A program made the position numbers and the translations under genes. Source: Wurfbainia villosa (lineage: Eukaryota; Streptophyta; Magnoliopsida; Zingiberales; Zingiberaceae). From it: a stretch of 64,000 bases of DNA. The stretch covers positions 76,247,174 to 76,311,173 of the forward strand of contig CM045991.1 of NCBI GenBank assembly GCA_025175895.1, read 5' to 3'. Below are positions 20,332 through 32,972 of this stretch, piece after piece. The number at the start of each line of letters is the position of its first letter. Position 1 is the first letter of the stretch. The notes under the pieces are model-generated. The model searched no databases and was not told the origin of the DNA. It worked only from the letters and a program-made list of their open reading frames with translations.

Positions 20332-22156
20332 TGTTGGGTTTTTCCGAGCCGCAAAAACCGCTTTTTGCGTTGCGGAAACCTCGGAAGCCCCGGCCACGGA
20401 TCCGTGCGAAGTATAAAAATTATAATTACATGTATGTGCTTACAAAAAATCCTAGATCTACCTTAGATCTAAGAGGTTAGAACGTTACCCTCGTAGCGAC
20501 GCCCTTCGCTTATCCCGCTCGTCCAAAAGTCCGCCGGAACTCGAGAGTGTCAAGTGCACACTCCTCTATGGTATCCACACAAGCAATAGGTGGAGAAAAA
20601 GACACTTGAGTGTGCTAGCACTCCTCTATGGTGTCTCGGCAAGATGAGGTTGGAGAGGGAGAGCTTGAGAGGAAAAATTCCAAGGTTGAAGATGAAGTAA
20701 TGGAGAGTTACTCACAAAATGAATTTCACCCATGAAACCCCTAAAGTGTTGGCCGGCCACATTATGGAGGGGGGGTTACATGCATGCATGTAACTCCCAT
20801 GACCCTTGGTCTCCCTCATGATGTGGCACCAATTGACCAAGTCAATGATGATGTGGAGCACCATCATTGGCCGGCCATGCCTAGTCATCATCATGACATG
20901 GCATTTGGTCAAGTCAAACTTGACCTTTCATCTTCTCTCTCAAGTCAAGTCAAACTTGACCTCTAATCTCCCATGGTTGATCAAATCTAACCACTTGACT
21001 CAAGTCAATTTAATATAATGAATCTCTATTCATTAATTTAAATTGATTTGATGAATCAAATCTCAATTAGACTCATTCAACACTTGAATCAACTTGAGTC
21101 TAACTCAATTAGTCTAATTTGGATTACTCTTAATCCAATTTGGTTCATCCCATGAACCTAATCCTAATGGTTCATCATATGAACCTAATCTCCATCTAAT
21201 TGCTCTTATGTATGTGACCCTATAGGTTCTTGTAACGTTGGCAATGTCCCTAAACCGATTTAGGAACATAAGCAATGAGCGGTATCTAGCAACACATCAT
21301 TGCTACCAAAGTTACAAGAATGTTGAGCTCCAACATCACCTTTGTGACTACTAATTGTGACTCTCACAATATGTGACAATGTCCCTCTATCCTTGACATC
21401 TAGATTGACCAATCGAGGCATAGACCGTGTCATCCTCGGTACAATCTAAATCTTGAACTCAGTAGACTCACTCTAATCAAATGAGCTCAATATCTCATAT
21501 TGACTCATTTGGGCATAACCATACGCCATTGGTCTCACTCTATCAAGAATATCGATGTCACCCCGTCATATAGGAGGGATAGATCCCATCTACATCACTC
21601 ACATCCCTCGCATAATTAGTTACATACCCGATGTCGCCTTTATAGTCCACCCATTTACGGGTGGCGTTTGTGAAAGCAAAGTATGCAACTCCTTATGTAG
21701 GGAACCATGGTGACTTCAGGTCTAAGGACTAATAGTCATACTAATAGCCACATGAGAAAGTATATGACACTCATATAACGATCCATGATACTTTCTCATG
21801 GCGGGTCATTCGTTATACATTCTCGATGCATACCCATGTGTCAACTTGATATCTCATATCCATGACTTGTGAGATCAAGTCATCTTGTTGACCTACATGC
21901 TAGTCTCTATGCATTAACATTGTCCTGAATGTTAATACTCGACTAGGAATGATTAAGAGTAGTGTTCTCTATATCATCTCATTATCGATTCAACCAATCG
22001 ATTGATATAGATAAGAACCTACTACTCAAGGACATTATTATATTTAGTTATTTGGCACCAATACAAGTAAATATAATAACCATGCCTTTATAAATAGGAA
22101 TATGATACAATAAAATCCATACAACAATCATCACATGATTGACTCTAGGACTAACA
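20332..22156 (-). repeat. D 3' LTR
   Basis: 1825 bases, TGTTGGG...GACTAACA on the plus strand, the right end abutting the polypurine tract. The right 900 bases are clearly related to the F LTRs (ATCCCATCTACATCACTCAC and following); the left part is not. Confidence 0.85.
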
Positions 22157-22700
22157 ATCTCCCACTAGCACTAGTGCCAATCATCGTAGTATCAAATACC
22201 CAATGACCTAGTGTGACCATCATGCTTTTACGTACAAAGCCTTGGTCAAGGATCTGCGATGTTAGCCTCAGTGGGTACTCTCCAAATCTGCATCTCTCTG
22301 CTATCGATAATCTCTCGAATAAGATGGAAGCACCGATATATTCGGCCTCTGTTGTAGAATCAATAAGCGTATCTGCTTGGAACTATTCCGACTCACAGCG
22401 CCACCATTCAAGCAAAACCACGAACCACATTGCGATCTATAATCATCACAGTGGGTTTGGAAGTGGCATCATTTGTAACCCTTCTGACTAGCTCCTCATC
22501 GCCTCAAATATCAAGAAATATTCTTTAGTCCTTCTTGAGTACTTAGAATATTCTTGGCTACTATCGATGGCGCTCACGGATCATTGGTATCTACTCGTCA
22601 TGCTCAAAGCATCACGAGACATCGAGCAGTACGGCATAGCGTACATGATAGATCCTATAGCGGATCGTAAGGGATCTTATCCATGCGGTCTCTCTCCTCT
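22157..22700 (-). pseudogene. D polypurine tract and deleted RNase H
   Basis: Plus-strand ATCTCCCACTAGCACTAG next to the LTR is the polypurine tract (also in F at 29078). The RNase H C-terminus (minus strand, ...LTKAL block) is followed after about 22335 by a jump to the STTEAEY region: compared with F roughly 100 bases or more of the domain are missing. Remaining frames are short and shifted. Confidence 0.65.
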
Positions 22701-23775
22701 CTAGAAGAGGACTTTGAGTCTTGAAAGACTCACACCATGTGACATCGGCGAAGTCCTTTCTTGGAATTACGCATGGCAAAAAGTAATACGGTGTCTTTGT
22801 ATGTACTCTGACTTAGGCGTAGATATCTCTTTGTTCTATCTATATAGATCTTGATGCATATAATACAGGCTGCTTCTCCTAAGTCCTTCCGTTGAGAAGC
22901 ACGTCCCCAGTCTTCAGCGGTATGGCGAAGGATGTCATTCCCAATAGTAGTATGTCATCCACATACAATACAAGGAACACAAGCTGTGTTCCCATTAACC
23001 CTCTTGTAGAACCGGGGTTCATCTTCATTCTTGATGAAACCAAGCTGTTTGATCGCATCATCGAATCGAAGATTCCGGCTCGAGAAGCTTGCTTTAGCCC
23101 ATAAATGGACCTTTGCACTGTATACCTTCCAAGATGTGTGGATCTACAAAACCCTCGTTGTGTCATGTACACATCCTCGAGTAAGTTTCCATTCAAAAAT
23201 ACGCTTTTGACATCCATCCGCCAGATCTCATAATCGTGGTATGCAATAGCAAGCAAGATCCGAATGGACTTAAACATCGCCATCGGAGAAAAGGTTTCAT
23301 CATAGTCAATACCATGAATTTGCTTGAAACCTTTAGCCACCAATCGCCCTTATAGGTATGCGTAAGTCCATCCATGTCGCCTTTCTCCTAAAGACCCACT
23401 TACACCCAATGGGTTTGACCCTTCGGTGGATCAACCAAAGTCCATACTTGGTTAGTGTACATGGATTCCATCTTGATCTCATGGCGTCTAGCCATTTCTG
23501 ACCGGGCTCATCACAGCCTTCGATAGGAGGTAGGCTCATTCTCAATGAGCATAACGTCATCATGGTCGACAAGAGAAATGAGTATCTCTCAGCCGACGAC
23601 GCACTCTATCGACTGCCAAGAGGTAGGTCTACTTGAATGTGGTTGTTCCACAACTCTTGTGCAACAACCTCATCACCCACAACACTTTGTGGTTCCTGCT
23701 CAACCTCCATCAAGGCCTCATATGGTCCTTATCTTGAATTTCTTCAAGATCGAAGGTACTCCACTAGTTTTCTAG
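22700..23775 (-). pseudogene. D reverse transcriptase (broken)
   Basis: Copia RT: GFKQIHGIDYDETFSPMAMFKSIRILLAI and MDVKSVFLNGNLLEDVYM in 22879-23343, and VFLVLYVDDILLLG with the YVDD codons intact at 22954-22965. The N-terminal RT (PIGCKWVFRRK) is in a shifted frame at 23333-23572. The linker to integrase around 23580-23770 is heavily damaged. Confidence 0.85.
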
Positions 23776-24436
23776 AAACAAAATCCCTTTCTAGAAAAAC
23801 CCAGCCTTTGCCACAAACACTTAGCCGATCGAATGTAGAAGTAATATCCCTTTGTATCCTTGGGATATCCAACAAAATAGCACCTATCGGATTTGGGTCC
23901 CAGCTTGTCCGAGACTTGACGTAACGAAGCCTCACAACCCCAAATCCTCATAAAAGACATCTTGGGATTTTTCCCGTCCATATCGATATGGTGTCTTTAC
24001 CACAGACCTTAGATGATGGTACACTGCTAAGGGTAAAGGCTGCTGTGTCCACAGCATATCCCCAAAAGGAGATAGGAAGATCTGTGTGACTCATCATAGA
24101 TCGTACCATATCCAATAGGGTACGATTCCTCCTTTCGGATACACCATTCCACTGTGGTGTTCCAGGAGGAGTGAGTTGGGATAGAATCCCACACTCAGCT
24201 AGATAGTCACGAAACTCATGGCTAAGGTATTCACCACCTCGATCTGATCGAAGTATCTTAATACTCTTGCCAAGCTGGTTTTGTACTTCATTCTTGAATT
24301 CTTTGAACTTTTCAAAGGATTCAGATTTATGTGTCATAAGATACACATAACCATATCTACTGAAGTCATCAGTAAATGTAATGAAGCACCAGAATCACCT
24401 CTAGCAAGAATATCAAAGGACCACATACATCACTAT
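23772..24436 (-). pseudogene. D integrase, C-terminal two thirds
   Basis: Frame 23948-24346 contains IKILRSDRGGEYLSHEF (second catalytic Asp), TPPGTPQWNGVSERRNRTLL (catalytic Glu) and SFWGYAVDTAAFTL. 23772-23981 carries MSFMRIWGCEA and RCYFVGYPKDTKGYYF. The first catalytic region (HTDVCGP in F) is cut at about 24436, where the E LTR starts; the zinc domain is absent. Confidence 0.85.
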
Positions 24437-25320
24437 GTATAAGTCCCACCATGAGGGAGGAGTTGGGTCTTGGCCACCCATATATCAAGCCCAAATAAAG
24501 TCCGATCCACTAATGATGATCCAATCCACTAAAGGTTCATCATTGATCTACCTCACCAACCCCCATATGATAATATGGGCTCCATATATTATTTGTACAT
24601 TTTCTCCCCGTGTTTAAGATCTCGAATGTCCGTCGATTAATTAATTTACTGACCAGTAATTAATCAATATCTAACTCCTTGAGTAGTACCACTCAACCTT
24701 TTCATCATGCCGGACCAAGTCCACCTGCAGGGTTTACATGATGAACCTTATGAGCTCCTCAATGGGACATCATCATCCTAATATATAGGACACGGTTTCC
24801 TCCTATAATCAACAACACACCATATAAATAATATCATCTCCCAACTTACCGAGCCTATCGATTTAATCTATAAATCTCGCCCATTGATAAATCAAAGAGA
24901 TGAGTACTAAGTATATGTTCTCGTTATTATATCGGGATTAAGAGCATGTATTAAATAATATCTAAGGTCCGATTCGATTATGTAGTCAGCAATAAATCGA
25001 ATCACCTCTAAGTCGGTCCTGCTCAATACCCACAAAGTGCACTAGTGTGATTCTATGGTCAAGATAAACCAACACCAAATCACACTACAACCATTCCGAT
25101 GGTTTGTCCAAAGTCATCTCGGTTGTGAGCCTTTACTTATACTTTTCAAGGGGCCGATAACATGATCTCCTGTGTGACACCACACACCATGTTATCTACA
25201 ATGTAAAGTATTATACAATATTGCATAACCATAAAAATATGCAAACAATGATCATTTGATTCTTATTTCAAAATAAAGATGTTCATACAAAAGATAGACT
25301 TTTCAGTATACATCAATACA
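24437..25320 (-). repeat. E 3' LTR, truncated
   Basis: Matches about 39563-40383 of the 5' LTR; the first 1050 plus-strand bases (TATA side and end of the LTR) are missing and replaced abruptly by D integrase. This is a deletion or misjoin, not an insertion boundary. Confidence 0.8.
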
Positions 25321-26351
25321 ATCTCACACTCATACTAAAAGACTATGCTGTCCTCATACTGTCATACATCTGATTCCCCTTCCCTCCACATGCCTATCAA
25401 AGTTCTCGCTAGAAGGGCCTTTGTGAAAAGGGTCTACCAGGTCATCCTCTGATGCAATCTAGGCAACAGCAACTTCTACCTCCTTTACGATTTCTCGTAT
25501 CAGGTGGTACTTGCGCTCTGTGTTTTACTAGCCTTATGGGCTCGTGGTTCTTTCGAGTTTGCAACTGCACCACTATTATCACAATAAATTGTGATAGTTC
25601 TGGGCAAATCAGAAATCACATCCAAGTCCATTAGGAAGTTCCTGAGCCACACAGCTTCTTTGGCTACCTCAGAGGCTGCCATATACTCAGCTTCCATGGT
25701 GGAGTCCGCCACGCATTTCTGCTGGACACTCCTCCATATAATGGCTCCACCTCCTAAAGTAAACACAAAACCTGAGGTAGACTTACTGTTATCCCTATCT
25801 GATTGGAAGTCGCAATCCATGTAACCCTCAGGGAGTAATTGATCTGCATGGTAAACTAGCATATAATCCCTAGTCCTTCTCAGGCACTTCAATATATGCT
25901 TTACCGCAGTCCAATATCCCTGTCCTGGATTACTCTGATATCTGTTGACCATGCCCACGGCAAAGCAAATATCTGGTCTCGTAAATAGCATCACATACAT
26001 GAGGCTTCCTACTGCCGAAGCATAAGGAACCACCTTCATCTCCTCTATCTCCTCAGATGATCTAGGACACATCTCCTTAGATAAAGGAACTCCATGCCTG
26101 AAAGGTAGAAAAACTTTCTTGGAGTTTTGCATGCTAAAACGATCCATTATCATATCTATGTATGAAGCTTGGGATAAGCACAACATCCTTTTCCTGCGAT
26201 CCCTTATAACCTCGATCCCAAGGACGTGTCCCACCTCTCCCAAGTCCTTCATATCAAACTGTTTGGACAACCATACCCTTACGTCCGATAACACTTTGAT
26301 ATTGTTGCCAATCACCAAAATGTTATCTACGTATAGTACAAGAAATACCAC
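25321..26351 (-). pseudogene. E RNase H and C-terminal reverse transcriptase
   Basis: A 283-codon frame (25500-26351) starts at the RT catalytic loop and runs through the connection into RNase H. The loop reads LYVDN (codons 26322-26333) in place of YVDD, so a metal-binding Asp is lost by a single G-to-A change on the coding strand. RNase H acids are visible in YMDCDFQSDRDN, STMEAEYMAA and IYCDNSGAVA. The frame breaks after EPRAHKASK; the final segment to the polypurine region (25321-25500) is shifted. One of the longest open frames in the window, yet not active. Confidence 0.88.
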
Positions 26352-26439
26352 TACATTTCTGTGACATCTCTTGTATACACAAGACTCATCCGAACTTTGA
26401 ATAAATCCATGACTAATTTACCTCCTCAAAGCGGATGTT

Positions 26440-27228
26440 CCAAGACCTCGAAGCTTGCTTCAATCAATAAATGGACCGATTAAGCTTACATACAAGATGC
26501 TCTTTGCCCTTAGCAATGAAGCCCTCTGGTTGCTTCATGTAGATGATTTCCTCAAGACTTCCATTAAGGAAAGCTATCTTGACATCCATATGCCACACCT
26601 CATAATCCATATGAGCTGCTATGCATAACAGAATCCGAATAGACTTAATCATGGCTACCAACGAAAAGGTCTCCTCATAATTGATACCCTCTTTCTGAGT
26701 ATACCCCTTTGCAACAAGTCTCGCTTTGAAGGTCTCCACCTTCCCATCTATTCCTCTCTTTCTCTTGTAGATCCACTTGCATCCAATGGTTTTTACACCA
26801 TCGGGTGGTTCTACTAGCTCCCAGACCTGATTTGAATCCATAGATTCAATCTCAGCATTCATTGCACTTTGCCAAGATACTACATCTTTATCTTGGATTG
26901 CCTCGTCATATGTCCAGGGATCAGGTTCATGTTCGCCAGGGACCAAATTGAGAAGATTCTCCTAAGAACTTGAATCTATCAGGCTATCTCACAAACCTCC
27001 CACTACGACAAGGTATCACCTGTGTATCCTCTGTTACACGCGGTGCAGTGACATGTGGAATATCCTCTTGTACCGGTGGTACTAAAGAAGTGACTTCCCC
27101 TTTTAACTCCTCTAGAACAATTTTACTCTTGGGCTTGTGGCTCATCACATAGTCTTCCTCTAGAAATCTGGCATTCGTGCTAACGATCACCCTCTGATCT
27201 CTAGGACTATAAAACAATCCACCGTTCG
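26440..27228 (-). pseudogene. E N-terminal RT and integrase C-terminus, up to the F insertion
   Basis: Frame 26464-26946 carries the RT start: WELVEPPDGVKTIGCKWIYKR, KARLVAKGYTQKEGINYEETF and MDVKIAFLNGSLEEIIYM. 26984-27228 carries the integrase tail NGGLFYSPRDQRVIVSTNARF and a linker. The reading is cut at 27228/27229 by the 3' LTR of F and resumes at 36026. Confidence 0.85.
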
Positions 27229-29077
27229 TGTAGGGAATTCTCGTATGCCAAATGGCATATGCGCAACGGAAAATAGGATCCCTTCCAAGTGATCCATGCG
27301 AAAGCAAACTCGTATAAAATAAATTTCTCTAAACCAAACCTATCTTATAGGAGAGGATTACCTTTGTTGCGTGCCCTTGTTAATCCCGCTTTTCCTTTCG
27401 GTTTGTTGGATCTTTAGCACGTTCAAGTGTCCGTGCCTCTATACGTATCCACACGAGCACGCTCTTGTCTCACAAAAGGAAAACTAGAAGAGCTCTCCTT
27501 TACTTCTTGCTAGAGAAGTCCCTAAAGGAGAGGAAGAGAGGGAAAAAGGAGAAAGGAAGAAGAAGACTCCTCTTCTTGCTAGCCTACACTCACAAACACC
27601 ACACAACCAAGGCTTCCACCAAGCTCTCTCACAACCACCACAATCACAATCCAAATGATGCTTTGGCCGGCCACTCCATGGGGCCTTTTATAGGGTTGGC
27701 AAAACCCTTTCACCTCCTACAATTTAATGCAATCCATTGCATTGAGACCCCTTTTGTTTTGGCCGGCCACTTAAGGAGACAAAAACCATTTTGTCCCCTT
27801 CCACCTTATCTAGCTTAGGTGGATGCTTAGGTGGCATGCTTATGTGGCATGCTTATGTGGCATGCTTATGTGGCATTCATGCATGTTGAATTAATCTTAT
27901 TAATTCAATTAAGCTTATGTTATCATATTGAATTAATCTTATTAATTCAATTAAGCTTATGTTATCATATTGAATTAATCTTATTAAATCAATAAGGTAA
28001 CATATTGAATTAATCTCATTAAATCAATTAGCTAAAATTCTCATTAAGCTTAAAGTCCAAAAACCATTTTGTACTTAAGCTTATTCCCAAATTATTCTAG
28101 TCAAACTAGAATACTCTAATTCCTCTAATTATCATGCTCTTTGTGTGTGACCTATAGGCTCTCATAACGCTGGCTGGACCTAAACTCTTTTAGATACACA
28201 AGCAATGAGCGGCATCTAGCAATACATCATTGCTACCCAAGTTACGAGATAAGTCAAGAAGATCCGACTAACCTTCCGTGACTACTATAATATATGACCG
28301 TGTCCTTCTATCCTTGATATCGATTGATCAATGAGGCATAGACCGTGTCATCCTCGATCAATCTATGTGTTTCTGATCCCCGAGTAAACTAACTCAAACA
28401 AATGAGCTCAATATCTCATATTGACTCATTCGAGCATGGCCATGCTTTAGTAGTTCTACTCAATCAAGGGGCCCACCGATATCACTCGCCATATGGAAGG
28501 GATAGATCCCATCTACATCACTCACATCCCTCCGCATAATTTGTTATACCCAAGAATCGCTTTATGGTCCACCTGACGTGACGCTTGACGATACCAAAGT
28601 ACATAACTCTATGTAGGGAACCATAGTGACTTCAGTGTCTAAGGACTATTCATACCAATAGTCACATGAGAAAGTTTATGACACTCATATAACGATCCAT
28701 GAAACTTTCTCATGGCGGGTCGGGCCTAAAGATATATTCTCCAATATATACCCATGTGTCAACTTGATATCATATATCCATGACTTGTGAGATCAAGTCA
28801 TCAATTGACCTACATGCTAGTCTTTATGTATTAATATTGCCCTTGCATATTAATACTGACTAGAACATTTAGGAAAGTGTTCTCTACCTTTCTCATAATC
28901 AATTTCGCCAATTGATGTGTCAGTAGATAAGAACCTACTTTCTAGGGCATTATTATATTTAAATTAGCCGGCACAAGCAAGATGTAAATATAATAACCAA
29001 CTTTGCCTTTATAGAATATGATACAAAATGTTCCCTATTCAACCATCACATGATTGGTTCTAGGGCTTTAACTAACA
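27229..29077 (-). repeat. F 3' LTR
   Basis: 1849 bases, TGTAGGGAATTC...ACTAACA. TATA box: minus-strand CCTATAAAAGG at 27684-27694. Tandem repeats at 27829-28030. The plus-strand frame at 27465-27818 is antisense to the element and has no known homology. Confidence 0.9.
27829..28030. repeat. 13-base and 42-base tandem repeats in F LTR
   Basis: About four copies of ATGTGGCATGCTT (27829-27879), then two exact and two decayed copies of a 42-base A+T-rich unit starting TTGAATTAATCTTATTAATT (27886 on). Same array in the other LTR at about 34749-34957, so it predates the insertion. Confidence 0.85.
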
Positions 29078-29432
29078 ATCTCCCACTAGCACTAGTACCA
29101 ATCACTACGATATCTAATACCTAGTGACCTAGTGTGACCATCATGCTTCCTCTGTGCCAAAGCCTTGGTCAATGGATCTGCGATGTTAGCTTCGCTTGCA
29201 TCAGATATCCTCACATCTCCTCTATCGATGATCTCTCGAATGAGATGGAAGCGCCGAAAGATGTGTTTGGTCCACGATGTGATCGAGGTTCCTTAGCTCG
29301 CAATAGCCCCATTGTTGTCACAATAGAGGTCTATTGGATCCGCAATGCTAGGAACTACCCCAAGTTCATCGATGAACTTATGAGCCAAATTTCCTTTCAC
29401 GGATCGATGTCGCAATATACTCTATTGTAGAA
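29078..29432 (-). pseudogene. F polypurine tract and RNase H C-terminal half
   Basis: ATCTCCCACTAGCACTAG (29078 on, plus strand) is the polypurine tract. The following 350 bases encode, on the minus strand and in several frames, the copia RNase H end (EANIADPLTKAL-like block near 29170 and the YCDNNGAI block near 29310). No open frame survives. Confidence 0.75.
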
Positions 29433-30782
29433 TCAACAACGTGTCTGCTTGAACTCTTCCACCACACCTCCACCATTCAGGCAAAACACGTACCCCGATT
29501 GCGATCTATAGTCATCCTTGTCTGTTTGGAAGCTTGCATCACTGTAACCCTTTACAGTTAGCTCCTCATTGCCTCCAAATATCAGGAAATATTCTTTCGT
29601 TCTTCGTAAGTACTTAAGAATATTTTTGACTGCTATCCAGTGACTTTCACTTGGATCTGACTGGTATCTACTCGTCATGCTCAAAGCATACGAGACGTCA
29701 GGACGAGTACAAAGCATGGCGTACATGATAGACCCTATAGCAGATGCATAAGGGATCTTATCCATGCGATCTCTCTCCTCCTTAGAAGAGGGACATTGAG
29801 TCTTCGAAAGACTCACACCATGTGATAAAGGCAGAAACCCTTTCTTAGAATTTTGCATAGCAAAACGATCTAGCACTTTATCAATGTATGTACTCTGACT
29901 TAGGCCAAGTAATCTTCTAGATCTATCTCTATAGATCTTGATGCCTAGAATATAGGCAGCTTCACCTAAGTCCTTCATCGAGAAACAATTCCCTAACCAC
30001 ATCTTCACAGACTGGAGTGAGGGAATATCATTTCCGATGAGAAGTATGTCATCTACATACAAGACAAGAAATACAAGTGTTCTACTATTTCTCTTGTAGA
30101 CACAAGGCTCATCTTCATTCTTGATGAAACCAAACTCTTTGATTGCATCATCAAATCAAGATTCCACGAGAGGCTTGCTTTAGTCCATAAATGGACCTTG
30201 CGCTTGCATACCTTTCCAGATGCTTTGGATCTTCAAAACCTCAGCCGTGTCATGTACACATCCTCGAGTAGCTTTCCATTCGTAAAATCAGTTTTGACAT
30301 CCATCCGCCAGATCTCATAATCATGGTAGGTCGCAATAGCAAGTATGATCCGAATGGATTTAAGCATCGCAATCGGTGAAAAGGTTTCTTCATAGTCAAT
30401 ACCATGAATTTGTTTGAATCCTTTAGCCACCAATCTACCTTTATAGGTATGCTTATTACCATCCATGTCAGTATTTACTTTAAAGACCCACTTACACCCA
30501 ATGGGTTTTACCCTTCGTGGATCAACCAAAGTCCATACTTGGTTAGTGTACATGGATTCCATTTCGATCTCATGGCCTCTAGCCATTTCTAACTGGGCTC
30601 ATCATAGCTTCTTGATAGGATGTAGGCTCGTCAAGATCGACAAGCAATACTTCACCATTGTCAGTCAAGAGAAAAGAATATCTCTCGGGTTGACGACGGA
30701 TCCTATTAGATCTACGAAGAGGTTGGTCTACTTGAACAGGTGTTTGCTCCACAACTCTTTGGGCAACAAATTCCTCATCCAC
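29433..30782 (-). pseudogene. F reverse transcriptase and start of RNase H
   Basis: Frame 29433-30062 contains YVDDILLIG (YVDD codons 30048-30059), SMKDLGEAAYILGIKIYRD, YASAIGSIMYAMLCTRPDVS and the RNase H start GYSDASFQTDKDD. 30233-30586 contains KPIGCKWVFKVNTDMDG and LVAKGFKQIHGIDYEETFSP. 30579-30782 is the linker (SNRIRRQPERYSFLL). Three frameshifts separate the parts. All catalytic Asp codons of RT look intact. Polyprotein order is integrase before RT, as in copia. Confidence 0.88.
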
Positions 30783-30892
30783 AACACTTGTGGTGCCTGC
30801 TCATTTTCCATCGGCCTTAGTGTTATCATCATCTTGAACTTCTTCAAGATGAATTTTACTCCCACTAGTATTTCTAGAAATAAATTCTCTTT

Positions 30893-31680
30893 CTAGAAAG
30901 ACAAAGATTTCGCAACAAACACCTTGCCAAGTGTGGGATTGTAAAAGTAATATCCCTTAGTTTCCTTGGGATATCCTACAAAATAACACTTATCTGATTT
31001 GGGTCCTAGTTTATCTGAGACTTGACGTCTAACGTAAGCTTCACAACCCCAAATCTTTATAAAAGACATTTTGGGACTCTTCCCGGTCCATATCGTATAT
31101 GGTGTCTTTTCTACGGCTTTTGATTGAATGCGATTAAGTGTGAAAGCGGCTGTCTCTATATCTAAACACCAAAATGAAGTAGGTAGATCATACTGGCTCA
31201 TCATTGATCGTACCATATCTAATAGAGTACGATTTATCCTCTCAGATACACCATTCCATTGTGGTGTTCCAGGTGGAGTGAGTTGGGATATTATACCACA
31301 CTCAGCCAGGTGATCACGAAACTCTTGACTAAGGTATTCACCACCTCGATCTGATCGAAGTAGCTTAATACGCTTACCAAGTTGGTTTTGTACTTCATTC
31401 TTGAATTCTTTGAACTTTTCAAAGGATTCTGACTTATGTCTCATAAAATATAAGTAGCCAAATCTACTCATATCATCAGTGAAAGTAATAAAGTACTTAT
31501 AGCCTCCTCTGGCTTCGACATTGAAAGGGCCACATACATCAGTATGTATGAGTCCTAACAAATCCGTCGCTCTCTCGCCATGTCCACTAAATGGAGTTTT
31601 AGTCATCTTTCCTAAAAGACAAGACTTCGATACCTCATATGATTCAAAATCAAATGAGTCCAATAATCCATCTTTATGGA
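30893..31680 (-). pseudogene. F integrase
   Basis: 256-codon open frame with the complete catalytic core: IHTDVCGPFNVEARGGYKYF (first Asp), IKLLRSDRGGEYLSQEF (second Asp), TPQWNGVSERINRTLLDM (Glu), then FIKIWGCEAYV and KCYFVGYPKETKGYYFY of the C-terminal region. The CESC-like zinc ligands are changed (reads SKSCLLGKMTK), and the histidine pair lies in the next frame upstream (31674-31994). Open but cut off from the rest of pol. Confidence 0.9.
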
Positions 31681-32115
31681 GTCAGATATGCTTTTTCATT
31701 TATGTGACCTAGGCGATAAAGGTTGAGATATGTCTGGTTCAAATCATTCGATTTGAACCGTTTGGTATTTACGTTATAAATTGGGTTATCTAAATCTAGA
31801 ACATAGAGACCATTCATAAGTGGTGCATTACAATAGAACATTTCATTTAAATAAATGGAACAACATTTGTCCTTTATTATAAAAGAAAAGTTTTTCTTGT
31901 CTAAACAAGATACGTAAATTATGTTCTTTGTTAATGCGTACATAGAAGCACCTCTAGTTCTAAGATAAGCCCAAGGGGCAAAAAGACAAAGCATATGTTC
32001 CTACAAATACAAAGAAAGAACTTTTGCGCCATTGCCTACTCGTAGGTCCACTTCACCCTTTGCCATTATTCTACTATTTCTCACCCCTGCACATTAGTAC
32101 AAATGTGAGATGCAC
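31674..32115 (-). pseudogene. F protease and pre-integrase remnant
   Basis: 31674-31994 encodes YVSCLDKKNFSFIIKDKCCSI and LNLYRLGHINEKAY, the segment before the integrase zinc region. The protease active site should be near 32107: the minus strand reads GAT then CGGATGTGC, two bases short of the DTG codons, so the catalytic motif is destroyed. C-A-S-H-I-C follows in another frame. Confidence 0.75.
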
Positions 32116-32199
32116 ATCCGATCTAATACCCATGTAGAAGAAATAGATAGATTAACTTCTATAACGTGTATACCGAGGCGTAAGTCCCACTTCTCTTGT

Positions 32200-32972
32200 T
32201 CTTTACTTCCTCAAGGTAGACTTTGCAGCCCGCCTAAAGGTCCATCACCGCAATGGAAGCAAATCCCTTCCTTAGGTACTTTACCTTTACCCTTTGAAGT
32301 GGATGAATTGGCCTTGCCTTTGGCTTGGTCTTACCTTGCCTTTGCGCTTACCTTTGCCCTTCTTGACCATTAGTACATTACTAACTTTCTTCTTGAGATT
32401 TGGTTCAGCAGTTCTCAACATGCTGAGAATCTCAGGCACAGGTTTATCAATTTCATTCATGTTATAATTCATGACGAATTGATTGTATGCTTCCAACGAT
32501 TGCAGGATAACATCGCTGCCAATTCTTGGCCTGTGGAAAACCTAGTCTTTCAAGGTTCTCAACGCATCCAATCATTTTGAGTCGTGAGTTCCTACAGTGT
32601 TCCTTCTTGCATCTTGCATGCAAAAAGAGCCTTAGACACTTCAAAACGCTCGTGCCTAGCTTGTCCTTGATATAGTTGTTTCAAATGCTCAACCATATCA
32701 TAGGCATCCATGTTCTCATGTTGCTTCTGAAGCTCAGAGTTCATGGTGGCAAGCATAAGACATGACACATCTAATGCGCTATCGATGCTTCTTATAAGCA
32801 TCCTTTTTGGCGTAGGCGGGTATTTCAGGTAGACGCTCTAGGACATACAGTTTGCGTTCTTGCTTGAGGATAATCCTCAAGTTCCTATACCAGTCAAGAA
32901 AGTTCGCTCCATTAAGCTTGTCCTTCTCAAGGACGATCGCAAGTTGAGGGGGTGTGTCGTGTTAGATGTCAT
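32200..32972 (-). pseudogene. F gag
   Basis: Starts at ATG 32972 (MTSNTTHPLNLRSSL). Short frames follow: 32592-32801 with ASCLMLATMNSELQKQHENMD and ERFEVSKALF, and 32287-32496 with NQFVMNYNMNEIDKPVPEILSML. These match the gag of Cop1 and H block for block (QKQHEHMDANT; FVMNYRMNKLESTIPELLNML). The zinc knuckle region near 32230 is damaged. At least four frameshifts. Confidence 0.8.

Larger units (their letters stand above)
20332..24436 (-). mobile_element. D: copia element, 3' half only
   Basis: Minus strand: 3' LTR (20332-22156), polypurine tract and a decayed pol reaching back only to the middle of integrase, where sequence of the E LTR takes over at about 24436. Protease, gag, leader and 5' LTR are not found on the far side of E. 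LTR and pol match F closely, so D and F are one family. It inserted in the 3' LTR of C. Confidence 0.85.

Noticed and set aside
22213..22491. Plus-strand 92-codon frame near D RNase H
   Set aside because: Antisense shadow of the deleted RNase H region.
27465..27818. Plus-strand frame of 117 codons, repeated at 34505-34816
   Set aside because: Antisense in the F LTRs; the two copies diverge by frameshift and show no domain.
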